A stretch of 64,000 bases of DNA from Pseudonocardia ammonioxydans (GTDB taxonomy: Bacteria > Actinomycetota > Actinomycetes > Mycobacteriales > Pseudonocardiaceae): contig NZ_FOUY01000001.1 of assembly GCF_900115005.1 (NCBI RefSeq), positions 186,001 to 250,000 on the forward strand, given 5' to 3'. Position 1 is the first letter of the stretch. Every line of letters starts with the position of its first letter. Shown here one piece after another: positions 51,553 through 59,660 of this stretch. The notes beneath the pieces are model-generated. The model worked only from the letters and a program-made list of their open reading frames with translations. It was not told the origin of the DNA and searched no databases. A program made the translations under genes and the position numbers.

Positions 51553-54039
51553 ATGAAGCCGCAGCAGACCCGACCGCCCCGACCGGCGACCGGCCGGCCC
51601 ACGCCCCCGACCCCGTCGGTCACCCGGATCCCGCGCTGGTCCACCGAGCCCGTCGGCGGGACCGCCGTGCAGGACACCGCCGTGTACGACACCGTGCTGC
51701 CACCCGGCGTGCTCACGGGCCTGGACGGTGTCGAGGCCGGGGCGGCGCTGCTGGCCGCGCACGCCCGGGTGCTCGCCGCGCTCTGCGGCGAGCCGGTGAT
51801 CGTCACCGGGTTCCGGCCCCGGGCCGGCGCGGCCCCGGAGGCCCGCCGGCTCGACACCGGCGTCGCGACCTGGCGCGAGCTCGTGACCGCGGCCGGGCGC
51901 CCGGGCGCCGACGGGGCCGGGTTCGAGACCGTGCTCGACCCGGCCGGTGACGGCGGCGCCCCGGCCGGTGACGTCGTGCTGACCGTCGGGCTCGTCCAGC
52001 CGGCCGGGGCCGATGCCGGGTCCGCCACCGGGGGCGCGGTGCTGCGGCTGCGGCACCGCACCGACGTCGTCGACGCCGGTTGCGCCGCCCGGATCGCCGG
52101 GTACCACCTCGCCGCGCTGGCCGCGCTCGCCGCCGACCCGGACGCCCCGCCCGCGCAGGGGCACCTGCTCGACGACGCGGAGCTGCACCACCAGGTGACC
52201 GGGCGCGACGGCCCGGACCGCGAGCTGCCGCCGTACCGGTTCCACGAGCTGTTCGAGCAGCGGGTGGCCGCGCACCCGGACGCCGTCGCGGCCGAGCTCG
52301 GCGACCGGCGGTGGACCTACCGTGAGCTCAACACCCGGGCGAACCGGCTGGCCCGAGCACTGCTCGACCGCGGGCTCACACCGGAGGGCCCGGTCGCCGT
52401 GGTGACCGAACGGAACCTGGAGTGGATGGCGGCGGTGCTCGCCGTGTTCAAGGCAGGCGGGGCCTACCTGCCGATCGAACCGCACTTCCCGGCCGAGCGG
52501 ATCACCACCACGCTGTCCCGGGCCGGGTGCCGGCTGGTGCTGACCGAGCCGGCGAGCCGGGCGCACCTGGACGGGGCGCTGATCTCGCTGCCCGGGATCC
52601 GCACCGTCGACGTCGACGACCCGGGCCTGGCCGCGCTGCCCGGCACCGATCTCGGCCTCGTCGTCGGGCCGGACCGGCTCGCCTACCTCTACTTCACCTC
52701 CGGGTCGACCGGCGTGCCGAAGGGCGCCATGTGCGAGCACGCCGGGATGCTCAACCACCTGCTCGCCAAGATCGAGGACCTGGGCATCGGCGAGGGGCAG
52801 GCCGTCGCCCAGACCGCGCCGCAGTGCTTCGACATCTCGCTGTGGCAGCTGGTCGCGGCCCTGCTGGTGGGCGGGCGGACCGTGCTGGTCCCCCAGGACC
52901 TGATCCTCGATGTGGCCCGCTACGTCGACCGGCTCGCCGCGGCGCGGGTGAACGTGGTCCAGGTCGTCCCGTCCTACCTCGAGGTCGTGCTGTCCTACCT
53001 GGACGCCCACCCGCACCCGCTGCCGGACCTGCACACGGTGTCGACCACCGGCGAGGCGCTCAAGGCCGAGTCGGCGGCGCGGTTCTTCACCGCCCGGCCG
53101 GGCGTGCGGCTGGTCAACGCCTACGGCCTGACCGAGACCTCGGACGACATCACGCACGCCGTGCTGGAACGGCTGCCGGAGCACGGACGCGTCCCGCTGG
53201 GCCGTCCGGTGCGCAACACCTCGGTCCGGGTCGTCGACGAGGACCTGCTGCCGGTCCCGCTCGGCGCGCCCGGGGAGATCGTCTGCTCCGGGGTGTGCGT
53301 GGGCCGCGGCTACATCGGCGACCCGGAGCGCACCCGGGCGGCGTTCACCACCGACCCGTACCGGCCGGACCGGCGTCTGTACCGCAGCGGTGACCGCGGC
53401 CGCTGGCTGCCCGACGGCACCCTGGAGTTCCTCGGCCGCCGCGACACCCAGGTCAAGATCCGTGGGTTCCGCATCGAGATCGGCGAGGTCGAGAACACCC
53501 TCGCCCGCGTGCCGGGGGTCCGCGACGCCGCGGTGGTCGTCGCCGAGCGGACCGGCGGGAACGCCCACCTGGTCGCGTTCTACGCGGCGGCCGCGCCGAT
53601 CGAGGAGGGGCTGCTGCGCGAGCGGCTGTCGGCGTCGCTGCCCGCCTACATGGTCCCCTCGGAGTTCCACCACCGCGACGCCCTGCCGCTCACCGCCAAC
53701 AGCAAGATCGACACGAAGGCGCTCACCGCGCTGGCCGCCGGGCCCGGTACCGCGGAACCCCCGGCACCCGCCGACGGGTTCGAGGCGCCGGTGGGCCCGA
53801 CCGAGCAGCGCATCGCCCGCGTCGTCGCCCGGGTCCTCGACCTCCCGGCCGGCCGGGTCGGCCGCCGGGACCACTTCTTCGACCTCGGCGGCACGTCGCT
53901 GTCCGCGGTCCGGGTGGTGGTCGGGCTGGACCGGGCGGTGTCGCTGGCCGACATCGCCCGCCACCCCGTCCTCGCCGACCTGGCCGCCGTCGTCGACGGC
54001 CGGGTGGAGGCCGCCGCGGACACCGGCCGCACGGTCTGA
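51553..54039 (+). CDS. A-T NRPS with a vestigial N-terminal condensation-like segment
   Basis: 828 residues from ATG 51553, 44 bases after the membrane NRPS; the frame is open upstream but only shadows that gene. Residues 1-215 resemble the end of a condensation domain without its active-site HHxxxDG. The A domain is complete: LYFTSGSTGVPKGAMCEHAG, CFDISLWQLVAALLVG, NAYGLTETSDDITHAVL, YRSGDRGRWLPDGTLEFLGR, DTQVKIRGFRIEIGEVENT, and LTANSKIDTKAL with the A10 Lys. The T domain has DHFFDLGGTSLSAVRVV. A by-eye specificity code is D-I-W-S-S-T-A-D-D-K; two acidic residues suit a diamino substrate. It probably activates diaminopropionate for the degenerate synthetase upstream. Confidence 0.88.
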   Translation: MKPQQTRPPRPATGRPTPPTPSVTRIPRWSTEPVGGTAVQDTAVYDTVLPPGVLTGLDGVEAGAALLAAHARVLAALCGEPVIVTGFRPRAGAAPEARRLDTGVATWRELVTAAGRPGADGAGFETVLDPAGDGGAPAGDVVLTVGLVQPAGADAGSATGGAVLRLRHRTDVVDAGCAARIAGYHLAALAALAADPDAPPAQGHLLDDAELHHQVTGRDGPDRELPPYRFHELFEQRVAAHPDAVAAELGDRRWTYRELNTRANRLARALLDRGLTPEGPVAVVTERNLEWMAAVLAVFKAGGAYLPIEPHFPAERITTTLSRAGCRLVLTEPASRAHLDGALISLPGIRTVDVDDPGLAALPGTDLGLVVGPDRLAYLYFTSGSTGVPKGAMCEHAGMLNHLLAKIEDLGIGEGQAVAQTAPQCFDISLWQLVAALLVGGRTVLVPQDLILDVARYVDRLAAARVNVVQVVPSYLEVVLSYLDAHPHPLPDLHTVSTTGEALKAESAARFFTARPGVRLVNAYGLTETSDDITHAVLERLPEHGRVPLGRPVRNTSVRVVDEDLLPVPLGAPGEIVCSGVCVGRGYIGDPERTRAAFTTDPYRPDRRLYRSGDRGRWLPDGTLEFLGRRDTQVKIRGFRIEIGEVENTLARVPGVRDAAVVVAERTGGNAHLVAFYAAAAPIEEGLLRERLSASLPAYMVPSEFHHRDALPLTANSKIDTKALTALAAGPGTAEPPAPADGFEAPVGPTEQRIARVVARVLDLPAGRVGRRDHFFDLGGTSLSAVRVVVGLDRAVSLADIARHPVLADLAAVVDGRVEAAADTGRTV

Positions 54040-54068
54040 CCGAACCCGCCCGACGACAGGAGAACCCC

Positions 54069-55046
54069 ATGTCCACCCCCTCCGTCCCGTCCGCCCGGCT
54101 CACCGCCGAGATCCGCCCGGGCCGGCCACCGCTGCTCCCGGCCGACGCCGTGCGCGGCATGGGCTGGGACGAGTTCCGGGCCGCGCTGCGCGGCCTGGTC
54201 CTCGAGCACGGCGCCGTGCTGGTCCGCGGCTTCGGGCTCGCGAACCCGGCCGACGTCGAGGGCGTCTTCCGCGGGCTGGCCGACGGCCTGATGGCCGAGC
54301 GGGAGGCGTTCGCCGCGCGCTCGTCCTACGCCGACGGCGTCTACTCGTCCTCGGCCTGGCCGGCGGCCCAGCAGATGTGCATGCACCACGAGCTCAGCTA
54401 CGCCGGGGAGTTCCCGGGCCTCATGCTCTTCGCCTGCCTGGTCGCCCCCGACGGTGGGGGCACGACCGGCGTGGCCGACTCCGCGCAGGTGTTCGCCGCC
54501 CTGCCCCCCGCGCTGGTGGACCGCTTCGCGCGGGAGGGCTGGCAGCTGGTGCGCAGCTACAACGCCGAGATCGGGGCCTCGGTCGCCGACTCCTTCGGCA
54601 CCGACGACCGCGGCGCCGTCGAGGCCTACTGCCGGGCGAACGCGATCGAGTTCGCCTGGCAGCCCGACGGTGGCCTGTGGACCCGCCAGCACCGCCGCGC
54701 CGTCGTGACCCACCCGGTGACCGGCAGGCGGTGCTGGTTCAACCAGATCGCCTTCCTGAACGAGTGGACGATGGAGCCGGAGGTGCGGGAGTACCTGATC
54801 GACGTCTACGGACCGGACGGGCTGCCGTTCACGACCCGGTTCGGCAACGGCGAGCCGATCGGCCGCGACGTCGTCGACCTGCTCACCGAGACCTACGAGC
54901 AGCACACCCTGCGCGAGCCCTGGCAGGCCGGTGACCTGCTGCTCGTCGACAACATCGCGACCGCACACGGCCGGGACCCCTACCAGGGGGAGCGCGAGGT
55001 GCTGGTCGGGCTGGGTGACCCGATGCGGGCCGGTGACCTGCGATGA
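54069..55046 (+). CDS. TauD/SyrP-like Fe(II)/2OG dioxygenase
   Basis: 325 residues, ATG 54069, 29 bases after the A-T gene. MCMHHELSYAGEFPGLMLFA carries the His-x-(Asp/Glu) ligands (HHE), and DNIATAHGRDPYQGEREVLV the distal His and the 2-oxoglutarate Arg. This is the clavaminate synthase-like/SyrP group, members of which hydroxylate free or carrier-bound amino acids in NRPS pathways. Its stop overlaps the sbnB start (ATGA), tying it to the cluster. Likely role: hydroxylation of diaminopropionate or its polymer; not proven by sequence. Confidence 0.82.
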   Translation: MSTPSVPSARLTAEIRPGRPPLLPADAVRGMGWDEFRAALRGLVLEHGAVLVRGFGLANPADVEGVFRGLADGLMAEREAFAARSSYADGVYSSSAWPAAQQMCMHHELSYAGEFPGLMLFACLVAPDGGGTTGVADSAQVFAALPPALVDRFAREGWQLVRSYNAEIGASVADSFGTDDRGAVEAYCRANAIEFAWQPDGGLWTRQHRRAVVTHPVTGRRCWFNQIAFLNEWTMEPEVREYLIDVYGPDGLPFTTRFGNGEPIGRDVVDLLTETYEQHTLREPWQAGDLLLVDNIATAHGRDPYQGEREVLVGLGDPMRAGDLR

Positions 55047-56107
55047 CCGACGTGCGCGCGGCCGGGGCCGCGGTACCGGTGGCGGCCTCCGTCCCGCCGT
55101 TCACCGTGATCACCGGCGGTCAGGTGCGACGGGTGCTGCAGGGCCGGGAGCGCGAGGTCGTCGACCTGGTCGCGGACACCTACCGGCTGCACGGTGCCGG
55201 GGACACGGTCAACCCGCCGTCGTACTTCCTGCGGTTCCCGGACCGGCCGAGCTCCCGGATCATCGCGCTGCCCGCCTCGATCGGCGGCCCGGCCCCGACC
55301 GACGGCCTGAAGTGGATCTCCAGCTTCCCGGGCAACGTCGACGCCGGGCTGCCGCGGGCGTCCGCCGTGCTGATCCTCAACGACCCGGTGACCGGCTACC
55401 CGTTCGCCGTACTGGAGAGCTCGATCATCAGTGCCTCGCGGACCGCCGCATCGGCCGCGCTGGCCGCGGAGGCGCTCTCGGCCGGCCGGGCCCGCCCGGC
55501 CCGCGTCGGGTTCGTCGGCACCGGGTTGATCGCGCGCTACATCCACACGTTCCTGGCCGGGACCGGCTGGACGTTCGACGAGATCGGGGTGCACGACCTG
55601 GCCGCCGGCAGCGCCGAGGGCTTCCTCGGGTACCTGGAACGCTCCGGCACGACCGGCCGGATCCGGACCCACGACGACGCCGAGTCGCTCGTGCGCGCCA
55701 GCGACCTCGTCGTCCTCGCCACCGTCGCCGCCCAGCCGTACCTGCACGACCCGGGCTGGTTCGGCCACGCCCCGCTGGTGCTCAACGTGTCGCTGCGCGA
55801 CCTCGCGCCGGAGATCCTGCTCGCGTCGGCGAACGTCGTCGACGACGTCGAGCACTGCCTCAAGGCCGACACCTCACCGCACCTGGCCGAGCAGCGCACC
55901 GGCAACCGGGACTTCCTGGACGGGACGCTGGACGACGTGCTGGCCGGGCGGCTCACCCCGCCGGCCGACCGGACCGTGGTGTTCTCGCCGTTCGGGCTCG
56001 GCGTGCTGGACCTCGCCCTCGGGCGGTACGTGCACGACGAGGTCGTCCGCTCCGGCGAGCAGACGGTGATCGACGGGTTCTTCCACGAGCTGAGCCGGCA
56101 CGGGTAG
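55043..56107 (+). CDS. sbnB: SbnB-like 2,3-diaminopropionate biosynthesis enzyme
   Basis: 354 residues, ATG 55043. Ornithine cyclodeaminase/mu-crystallin family with an NAD loop VGFVGTGLIARYIHTFLAG. The N-terminal half has NPPSYFLRFPDRPSSRIIAL and KWISSFPGNVDAGLPRASAV, and the end SPFGLGVLDLALGRYVHDEV fits SbnB rather than ornithine cyclodeaminase. SbnB oxidatively cleaves the SbnA product to L-2,3-diaminopropionate plus 2-oxoglutarate. Last gene of the NRPS operon. Confidence 0.88.
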   Translation: MTDVRAAGAAVPVAASVPPFTVITGGQVRRVLQGREREVVDLVADTYRLHGAGDTVNPPSYFLRFPDRPSSRIIALPASIGGPAPTDGLKWISSFPGNVDAGLPRASAVLILNDPVTGYPFAVLESSIISASRTAASAALAAEALSAGRARPARVGFVGTGLIARYIHTFLAGTGWTFDEIGVHDLAAGSAEGFLGYLERSGTTGRIRTHDDAESLVRASDLVVLATVAAQPYLHDPGWFGHAPLVLNVSLRDLAPEILLASANVVDDVEHCLKADTSPHLAEQRTGNRDFLDGTLDDVLAGRLTPPADRTVVFSPFGLGVLDLALGRYVHDEVVRSGEQTVIDGFFHELSRHG

Positions 56108-56142
56108 GTCCTCAGTCCTCAGTCCTCGGTCCTCAGTCCTCC
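56108..56142. repeat. Five 7-bp tandem repeats at convergent gene ends
   Basis: GTCCTCA/GTCCTCG/GTCCTCC units repeat five times from 56108 to 56142, starting one base after the sbnB stop and running through the stop codon and last codons (VVED) of the minus-strand gene. Slippage here would change that gene's C-terminus. Confidence 0.85.
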
Positions 56143-56633
56143 ACCACGGTCGTCACCTCGCCCGACGGCGTGCCGTTCGCGCAGCTCAGCGTGACGCGGA
56201 CGTCGAGGTCGTCACCGTCGAGGAGCACCTGCCCCGGGGCGAGATCATCATCATCCTCGCGCTCGAAGCCCTGGGCCGGGTTCACCGACACCACCCGCGG
56301 CACGTCCCCCTCGCAGCGGGCGAGGACCGACCCGGCCCGCCCGGCCGGTACCACCCCGGTCGGTGACGGCTCCGCCGCCGGCGCGGGTTGCGACGCGGGG
56401 CTCTGTGGGGCAGGCGACGGTGCGGCCGGGGCCTGCGCCGGGTCCGCGGCGTGCCGGGCCAGCGACGCCTCGACCTCCTCGGCCGCCATCGGCGGCACCG
56501 GGTCGCCCCCGGCCAGGCCGCTGCCGATCTGACCGACCGCGGTCAGGCCCAGCAGCAGGGCGCCGGCCGCGGCGGCGACCCACAGGCCGGCCAGGAGCCC
56601 GGTGCGGGTGGTGCGCTTGCTCGGTCGGTTCAC
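56133..56633 (-). CDS. Single-pass membrane protein, exported Pro/Ala-rich
   Basis: 166 residues from GTG 56633. One membrane helix near the N-terminus (GLLAGLWVAAAAGALLLGLT), then a Pro/Ala-rich exported segment and a short acidic C-terminal domain (VSVNPAQGFEREDDDDLAPG, then LDVRVTLSCANGTPSGEV) with two Cys. No family recognised. It is divergent from the two-component system with about 100 bases between starts, so it may be controlled by it or feed signals to its kinase. Confidence 0.6.
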   Translation of the reverse strand: MNRPSKRTTRTGLLAGLWVAAAAGALLLGLTAVGQIGSGLAGGDPVPPMAAEEVEASLARHAADPAQAPAAPSPAPQSPASQPAPAAEPSPTGVVPAGRAGSVLARCEGDVPRVVSVNPAQGFEREDDDDLAPGQVLLDGDDLDVRVTLSCANGTPSGEVTTVVED

Positions 56634-56658
56634 ACCCTCCAGGATGCCCCGAGGGACG

Positions 56659-56679
56659 GTTAACGCAGCCCTAAAGGGG
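56659..56679. promoter_or_regulatory. Candidate operator upstream of the response regulator gene
   Basis: GTTAACGCAGCCCTAAAGGGG contains TAACG-N2-GCC-N-TA, the same core as CCTAACGTTGCCTTAGG at 58881-58897 before the PepSY gene. Position between two divergent starts fits autoregulation by the OmpR-type regulator. Two occurrences only; pattern inference. Confidence 0.45.
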
Positions 56680-56736
56680 ACACAAGCGACACCCAGGAAC
56701 GCCCGCGCGCCCGGGCGCGCGGATAGGTTCGGCGTC

Positions 56737-57453
56737 GTGGCCCAGATCCTGATCGTCGAGGACGACCCCGCCATCCGCGGCGCCCTGATCCGGGGGCTCG
56801 GGGAGCGCGGGCACGCGGTGGACTCCGCTCCCACCGCGATGGCCGGTCTCGAGGCGGCCGTCGGGAAGCGCCCCGACCTCGTCGTGCTCGACCTCGGCCT
56901 GCCGGACATGGACGGCACCACCATGCTGCGGATGCTGCGCGGCGCGAGCACGGTTCCGGTGATCGTCGCGACCGCCCGGGACGACGAGTCCGAGATCGTC
57001 GCGGTGCTCGACGCCGGCGCCGACGACTACCTGGTCAAACCGTTCGCCGCCGCCCAGCTCGACGCCCGCATCCGCGCCGTCCTGCGCCGGCTCGGGGACG
57101 GCACGCCGGATCCGACCGTCGTCGTCGGCGGGCTCTCGGTGGACCCGCGGTCGCGGCGCGCGCAGCTCGACGGCGCCGACCTGGAGCTGACCCCGCGCGA
57201 GTTCGACCTGCTGCACCACCTCGCCGCCCGCGCCGACCAGGTCGTCAGCAAGCGGGAGCTGGTCACCGAGGTGTGGCAGCAGCCCTACGGCGGCGCCGAC
57301 AAGACCGTCGACGTCCACCTGTCGTGGCTGCGCCGCAAGCTGGGTGAGACCGCGCAGCAGCCCCGCTACCTGCACTCGGTGCGCGGGGTCGGGGTGCGCC
57401 TGTCCGCCCCCGACCCGACCGGCACGGACCCGGCCGGCACGGACGGGGCCTGA
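56737..57453 (+). CDS. OmpR/PhoB-family response regulator
   Basis: 238 residues from GTG 56737 (MAQILIVEDDPAIRGALIRG). Receiver: acidic pair EDD, phospho-acceptor Asp in LVVLDLGLPDMDG, Thr/Ala in VIVATARDDE, Lys in DDYLVKPFAAAQL. Output: winged helix with LTPREFDLLHHLAARADQVV and TVDVHLSWLRRKLGE, ending YLHSVRGVGVRL. Paired with the kinase gene starting at its stop codon (TGATG). Confidence 0.92.
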   Translation: MAQILIVEDDPAIRGALIRGLGERGHAVDSAPTAMAGLEAAVGKRPDLVVLDLGLPDMDGTTMLRMLRGASTVPVIVATARDDESEIVAVLDAGADDYLVKPFAAAQLDARIRAVLRRLGDGTPDPTVVVGGLSVDPRSRRAQLDGADLELTPREFDLLHHLAARADQVVSKRELVTEVWQQPYGGADKTVDVHLSWLRRKLGETAQQPRYLHSVRGVGVRLSAPDPTGTDPAGTDGA

Positions 57454-58727
57454 TGCGCCGCCGGATCCTCGCGCTCGTCGGGGCCACGGTGCTGCTGGTG
57501 CTGGTCGCGTTCGCGGTGCCGCTGGCCGCCCTGATCCGCACCGTCGCCGAGGACACCGCCCTGACCGCCGCGACCGCGCAGGCGCAGAGCCTGACCCCGG
57601 TCGTCGCGACCGCCGACCGCAACACCATGCAGCCGACCGTCGAGCTGGCCGACGAGCGCGATCCGGCCGACGTCTCGGTGATCCTCGCCGACGGCACCGT
57701 GCTGGGCGCGCCCGCGCCGCGCAGCAGCCTGGTCGAGCTGGGCCTGCGCGGCGTGAGCGCCTCGACCGACGCCCCGGGCGGGCGGGAGATGGTGTTCTCG
57801 GTGCAGGGCGCGGCCGCCGGCAACGGCGTCATCCGGGTGTTCGTCCCCGACGACGAGCTCACCCGGGGCGTGACCCGGTCCTGGTTGCTGCTGGCCGGGC
57901 TCTCGGTCGTGCTGCTGGCGGGGGCGCTGCTGCTGGCCGACCGGCTGGCCCGCTCCCTGGTCGACGCCACCACCGACCTGTCCGGGGTCTCGGAGCGGCT
58001 GGCCCGCGGGGACCTCGCCGCGCGCGCGGACCCGGACGCCCCGGCCGAGCTCGGCATCGTCGCCGGCGCGCTCAACGGGCTCGCCGGCCGGATCTCGGAG
58101 CTGCTGCGCGAGGAACGGGAGAACGTCGCCGACCTCGCGCACCGGGTCCGCACCCCGCTCACCGCGCTGCGCCTGGACGCCGAGGCGCTGCGCGACCCGG
58201 ACGACGCCGTCCGCATCTCGTCCGGTGTGGACGGTGTGCAGCGGGCCGTCACCGGGGCGATCGAGCAGGCCCGGCGGCGCGGCGGAGAGGGCCGCTCGGC
58301 GGACGCGGCGGCGGTCGTGCGGGAACGGGTCGAGTTCTGGCAGGTGCTCGCCGAGGACACCGACCGCGCGATGACCCTGGACCTCGCCGAGGGACCGCTG
58401 CCGGTGGGCTGCGCGCCCGGCGACCTGGAGGCCTGCGTGGACGCGTTGCTGGGCAACGTCTTCGCCCACACCCCGGACGGCACGGCGTTCGGCGTCGAGC
58501 TGACCGGCCGTTCCGGCGGCGGCGCGCGCCTGGTCGTGTCCGACCGGGGCCCGGGCCTGCCACCGGGCGCCGACCCGACCTCGCGCGGGGTCAGCGGCGG
58601 CGGCTCGACCGGCCTCGGCCTCGACATCGCCCGGCGCACCGCCGACCAGGGCGGCGGCCGGCTGACCCTGCACAGCCCGCCCACCGGCGGCCTGCACGTC
58701 GAGCTGGAGCTCGCCGCCCCCGCGTGA
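57453..58727 (+). CDS. Sensor histidine kinase (HAMP, HisKA, HATPase)
   Basis: 424 residues, ATG 57453, sharing one base with the regulator's stop. Helix 1 is LALVGATVLLVLVAFAVPLA, an extracytoplasmic sensor loop of about 120 residues follows, then helix 2 (SWLLLAGLSVVLLAGALLLA) and a HAMP region. VADLAHRVRTPLTALRLDAE contains the phospho-acceptor His; the N box is ACVDALLGNVFAHTPDGTAF and the G boxes SDRGPGLPPGA and STGLGLDIARRTADQGGG. A conventional two-component partner for the gene before it. Confidence 0.92.
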   Translation: MRRRILALVGATVLLVLVAFAVPLAALIRTVAEDTALTAATAQAQSLTPVVATADRNTMQPTVELADERDPADVSVILADGTVLGAPAPRSSLVELGLRGVSASTDAPGGREMVFSVQGAAAGNGVIRVFVPDDELTRGVTRSWLLLAGLSVVLLAGALLLADRLARSLVDATTDLSGVSERLARGDLAARADPDAPAELGIVAGALNGLAGRISELLREERENVADLAHRVRTPLTALRLDAEALRDPDDAVRISSGVDGVQRAVTGAIEQARRRGGEGRSADAAAVVRERVEFWQVLAEDTDRAMTLDLAEGPLPVGCAPGDLEACVDALLGNVFAHTPDGTAFGVELTGRSGGGARLVVSDRGPGLPPGADPTSRGVSGGGSTGLGLDIARRTADQGGGRLTLHSPPTGGLHVELELAAPA

Positions 58728-58748
58728 GGAGCACTCCCCGCACCCACA

Positions 58749-58792
58749 CCGCACAGGTTCCGGTGCCGCCGCACCGGCCCGGTCCTGTGCGG
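58749..58792. terminator. Terminator-like nested hairpin
   Basis: CCGCACAGG (58749-58757) pairs perfectly with CCTGTGCGG (58784-58792), and an inner hairpin CCGGTGC/GCACCGG fills most of the loop. It lies 22 bases after the kinase stop and separates the two-component genes from the PepSY gene. A further CCTGTGCGG copy follows at about 58804. Confidence 0.65.
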
Positions 58793-58880
58793 CGCCCACC
58801 GGACCTGTGCGGCAGCGGTGCCGTCCCCGCCGGGGCGCCGGGGCGCCGGGTGCGACCACGATCACACCGTTTCCGCAGGT

Positions 58881-58897
58881 CCTAACGTTGCCTTAGG
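58881..58897. promoter_or_regulatory. Candidate operator upstream of the PepSY gene
   Basis: CCTAACGTTGCCTTAGG has perfect CCTAA/TTAGG ends and shares TAACG-N2-GCC-N-TA with the sequence before the response regulator gene (56659-56679). It lies about 100 bases before the PepSY start. Likely binding site for the adjacent OmpR-type regulator; inferred from recurrence. Confidence 0.5.
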
Positions 58898-58993
58898 GAT
58901 CACGCAGCGCGGCCTTGGGGCGCGCGACGGCATCGTCGTACCTGTCACCGGGACAGCCCCGGAGCACCGGAACGACACGGAGGAAGATCCACG

Positions 58994-59440
58994 ATGCGTA
59001 GCCCGATCACCGTCGCCGCCCTCGCCGCCACCGGCCTGCTGCTCGTCGGCGGCGGGACCGCCCTGGCACTCGGCGGTGACGAGCCGACGGTCGCCGTGAA
59101 CCCGGCATCGATGTCGGCCGAGGCGCAGCCCGCGGCCGCGCCGCAGCAGGCCGGAGCCCCGCAGCCGATCGTCGACCGCGCCACCGCCGAGCGGATCGCC
59201 CTCGAGCGGGCCGGCGGCGGGCAGATCGTCGAGGTCGAGTTCGACCGTGCCGACGACGACCGCGACGACGCCGATGACCGGGACGACCGCGACGACCGCG
59301 ACCACTGGGAGATCGAGATCCGCAACGGGGCGGCCGAGCACGACGTGGACGTCGACGCCGCCACCGGCGAGGTCCTCGACCACGACATCGACCACGACGA
59401 CCGCGATGACGACGACCGGGACGACCGCGACGACGACTGA
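58994..59440 (+). CDS. Exported PepSY domain protein with Asp/Arg repeats
   Basis: 148 residues, ATG 58994, preceded by GGAGGAAG. Signal peptide TVAALAATGLLLVGGGTALA. One PepSY unit: ATAERIALERAGGGQIVEVE, then a strand pair WEIEIRNGAAEHDVDVDAAT with GEVLDH. Two Asp/Arg-rich runs (DDRDDADDRDDRDDRD-like) interrupt and end the protein and would be highly charged. PepSY proteins next to two-component systems are common and may bind metal ions or modulate the kinase. The shared operator supports regulation by the upstream system. Confidence 0.8.
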   Translation: MRSPITVAALAATGLLLVGGGTALALGGDEPTVAVNPASMSAEAQPAAAPQQAGAPQPIVDRATAERIALERAGGGQIVEVEFDRADDDRDDADDRDDRDDRDHWEIEIRNGAAEHDVDVDAATGEVLDHDIDHDDRDDDDRDDRDDD

Positions 59441-59660
59441 TCCGCCCCGGCGATCGGCTCCCCCGTCCCGACGTACCCGCTCCCGCACACGCCGGATGTC
59501 CGGCCTCCGGGTCCAGCTCGGCCGCCGGTCCGGCTCGGGCTCGTAGCGGACCCACCCGGCATCCCCTCTCGGCATCCGCTTCCGGCACCGGGGCCGGGCG
59601 GGTGTCGGATCGGCTGACCGGCGCCCCGGCCGTCACCACGACGGCCGGGGCCGACCGGGG

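Noticed and set aside
46627..54039. A single giant NRPS protein read in one frame across 46627-54039
   Set aside because: The upstream part of this frame only shadows the sbnA and membrane-NRPS genes; the real A-T gene starts at ATG 51553 with its own domain start.
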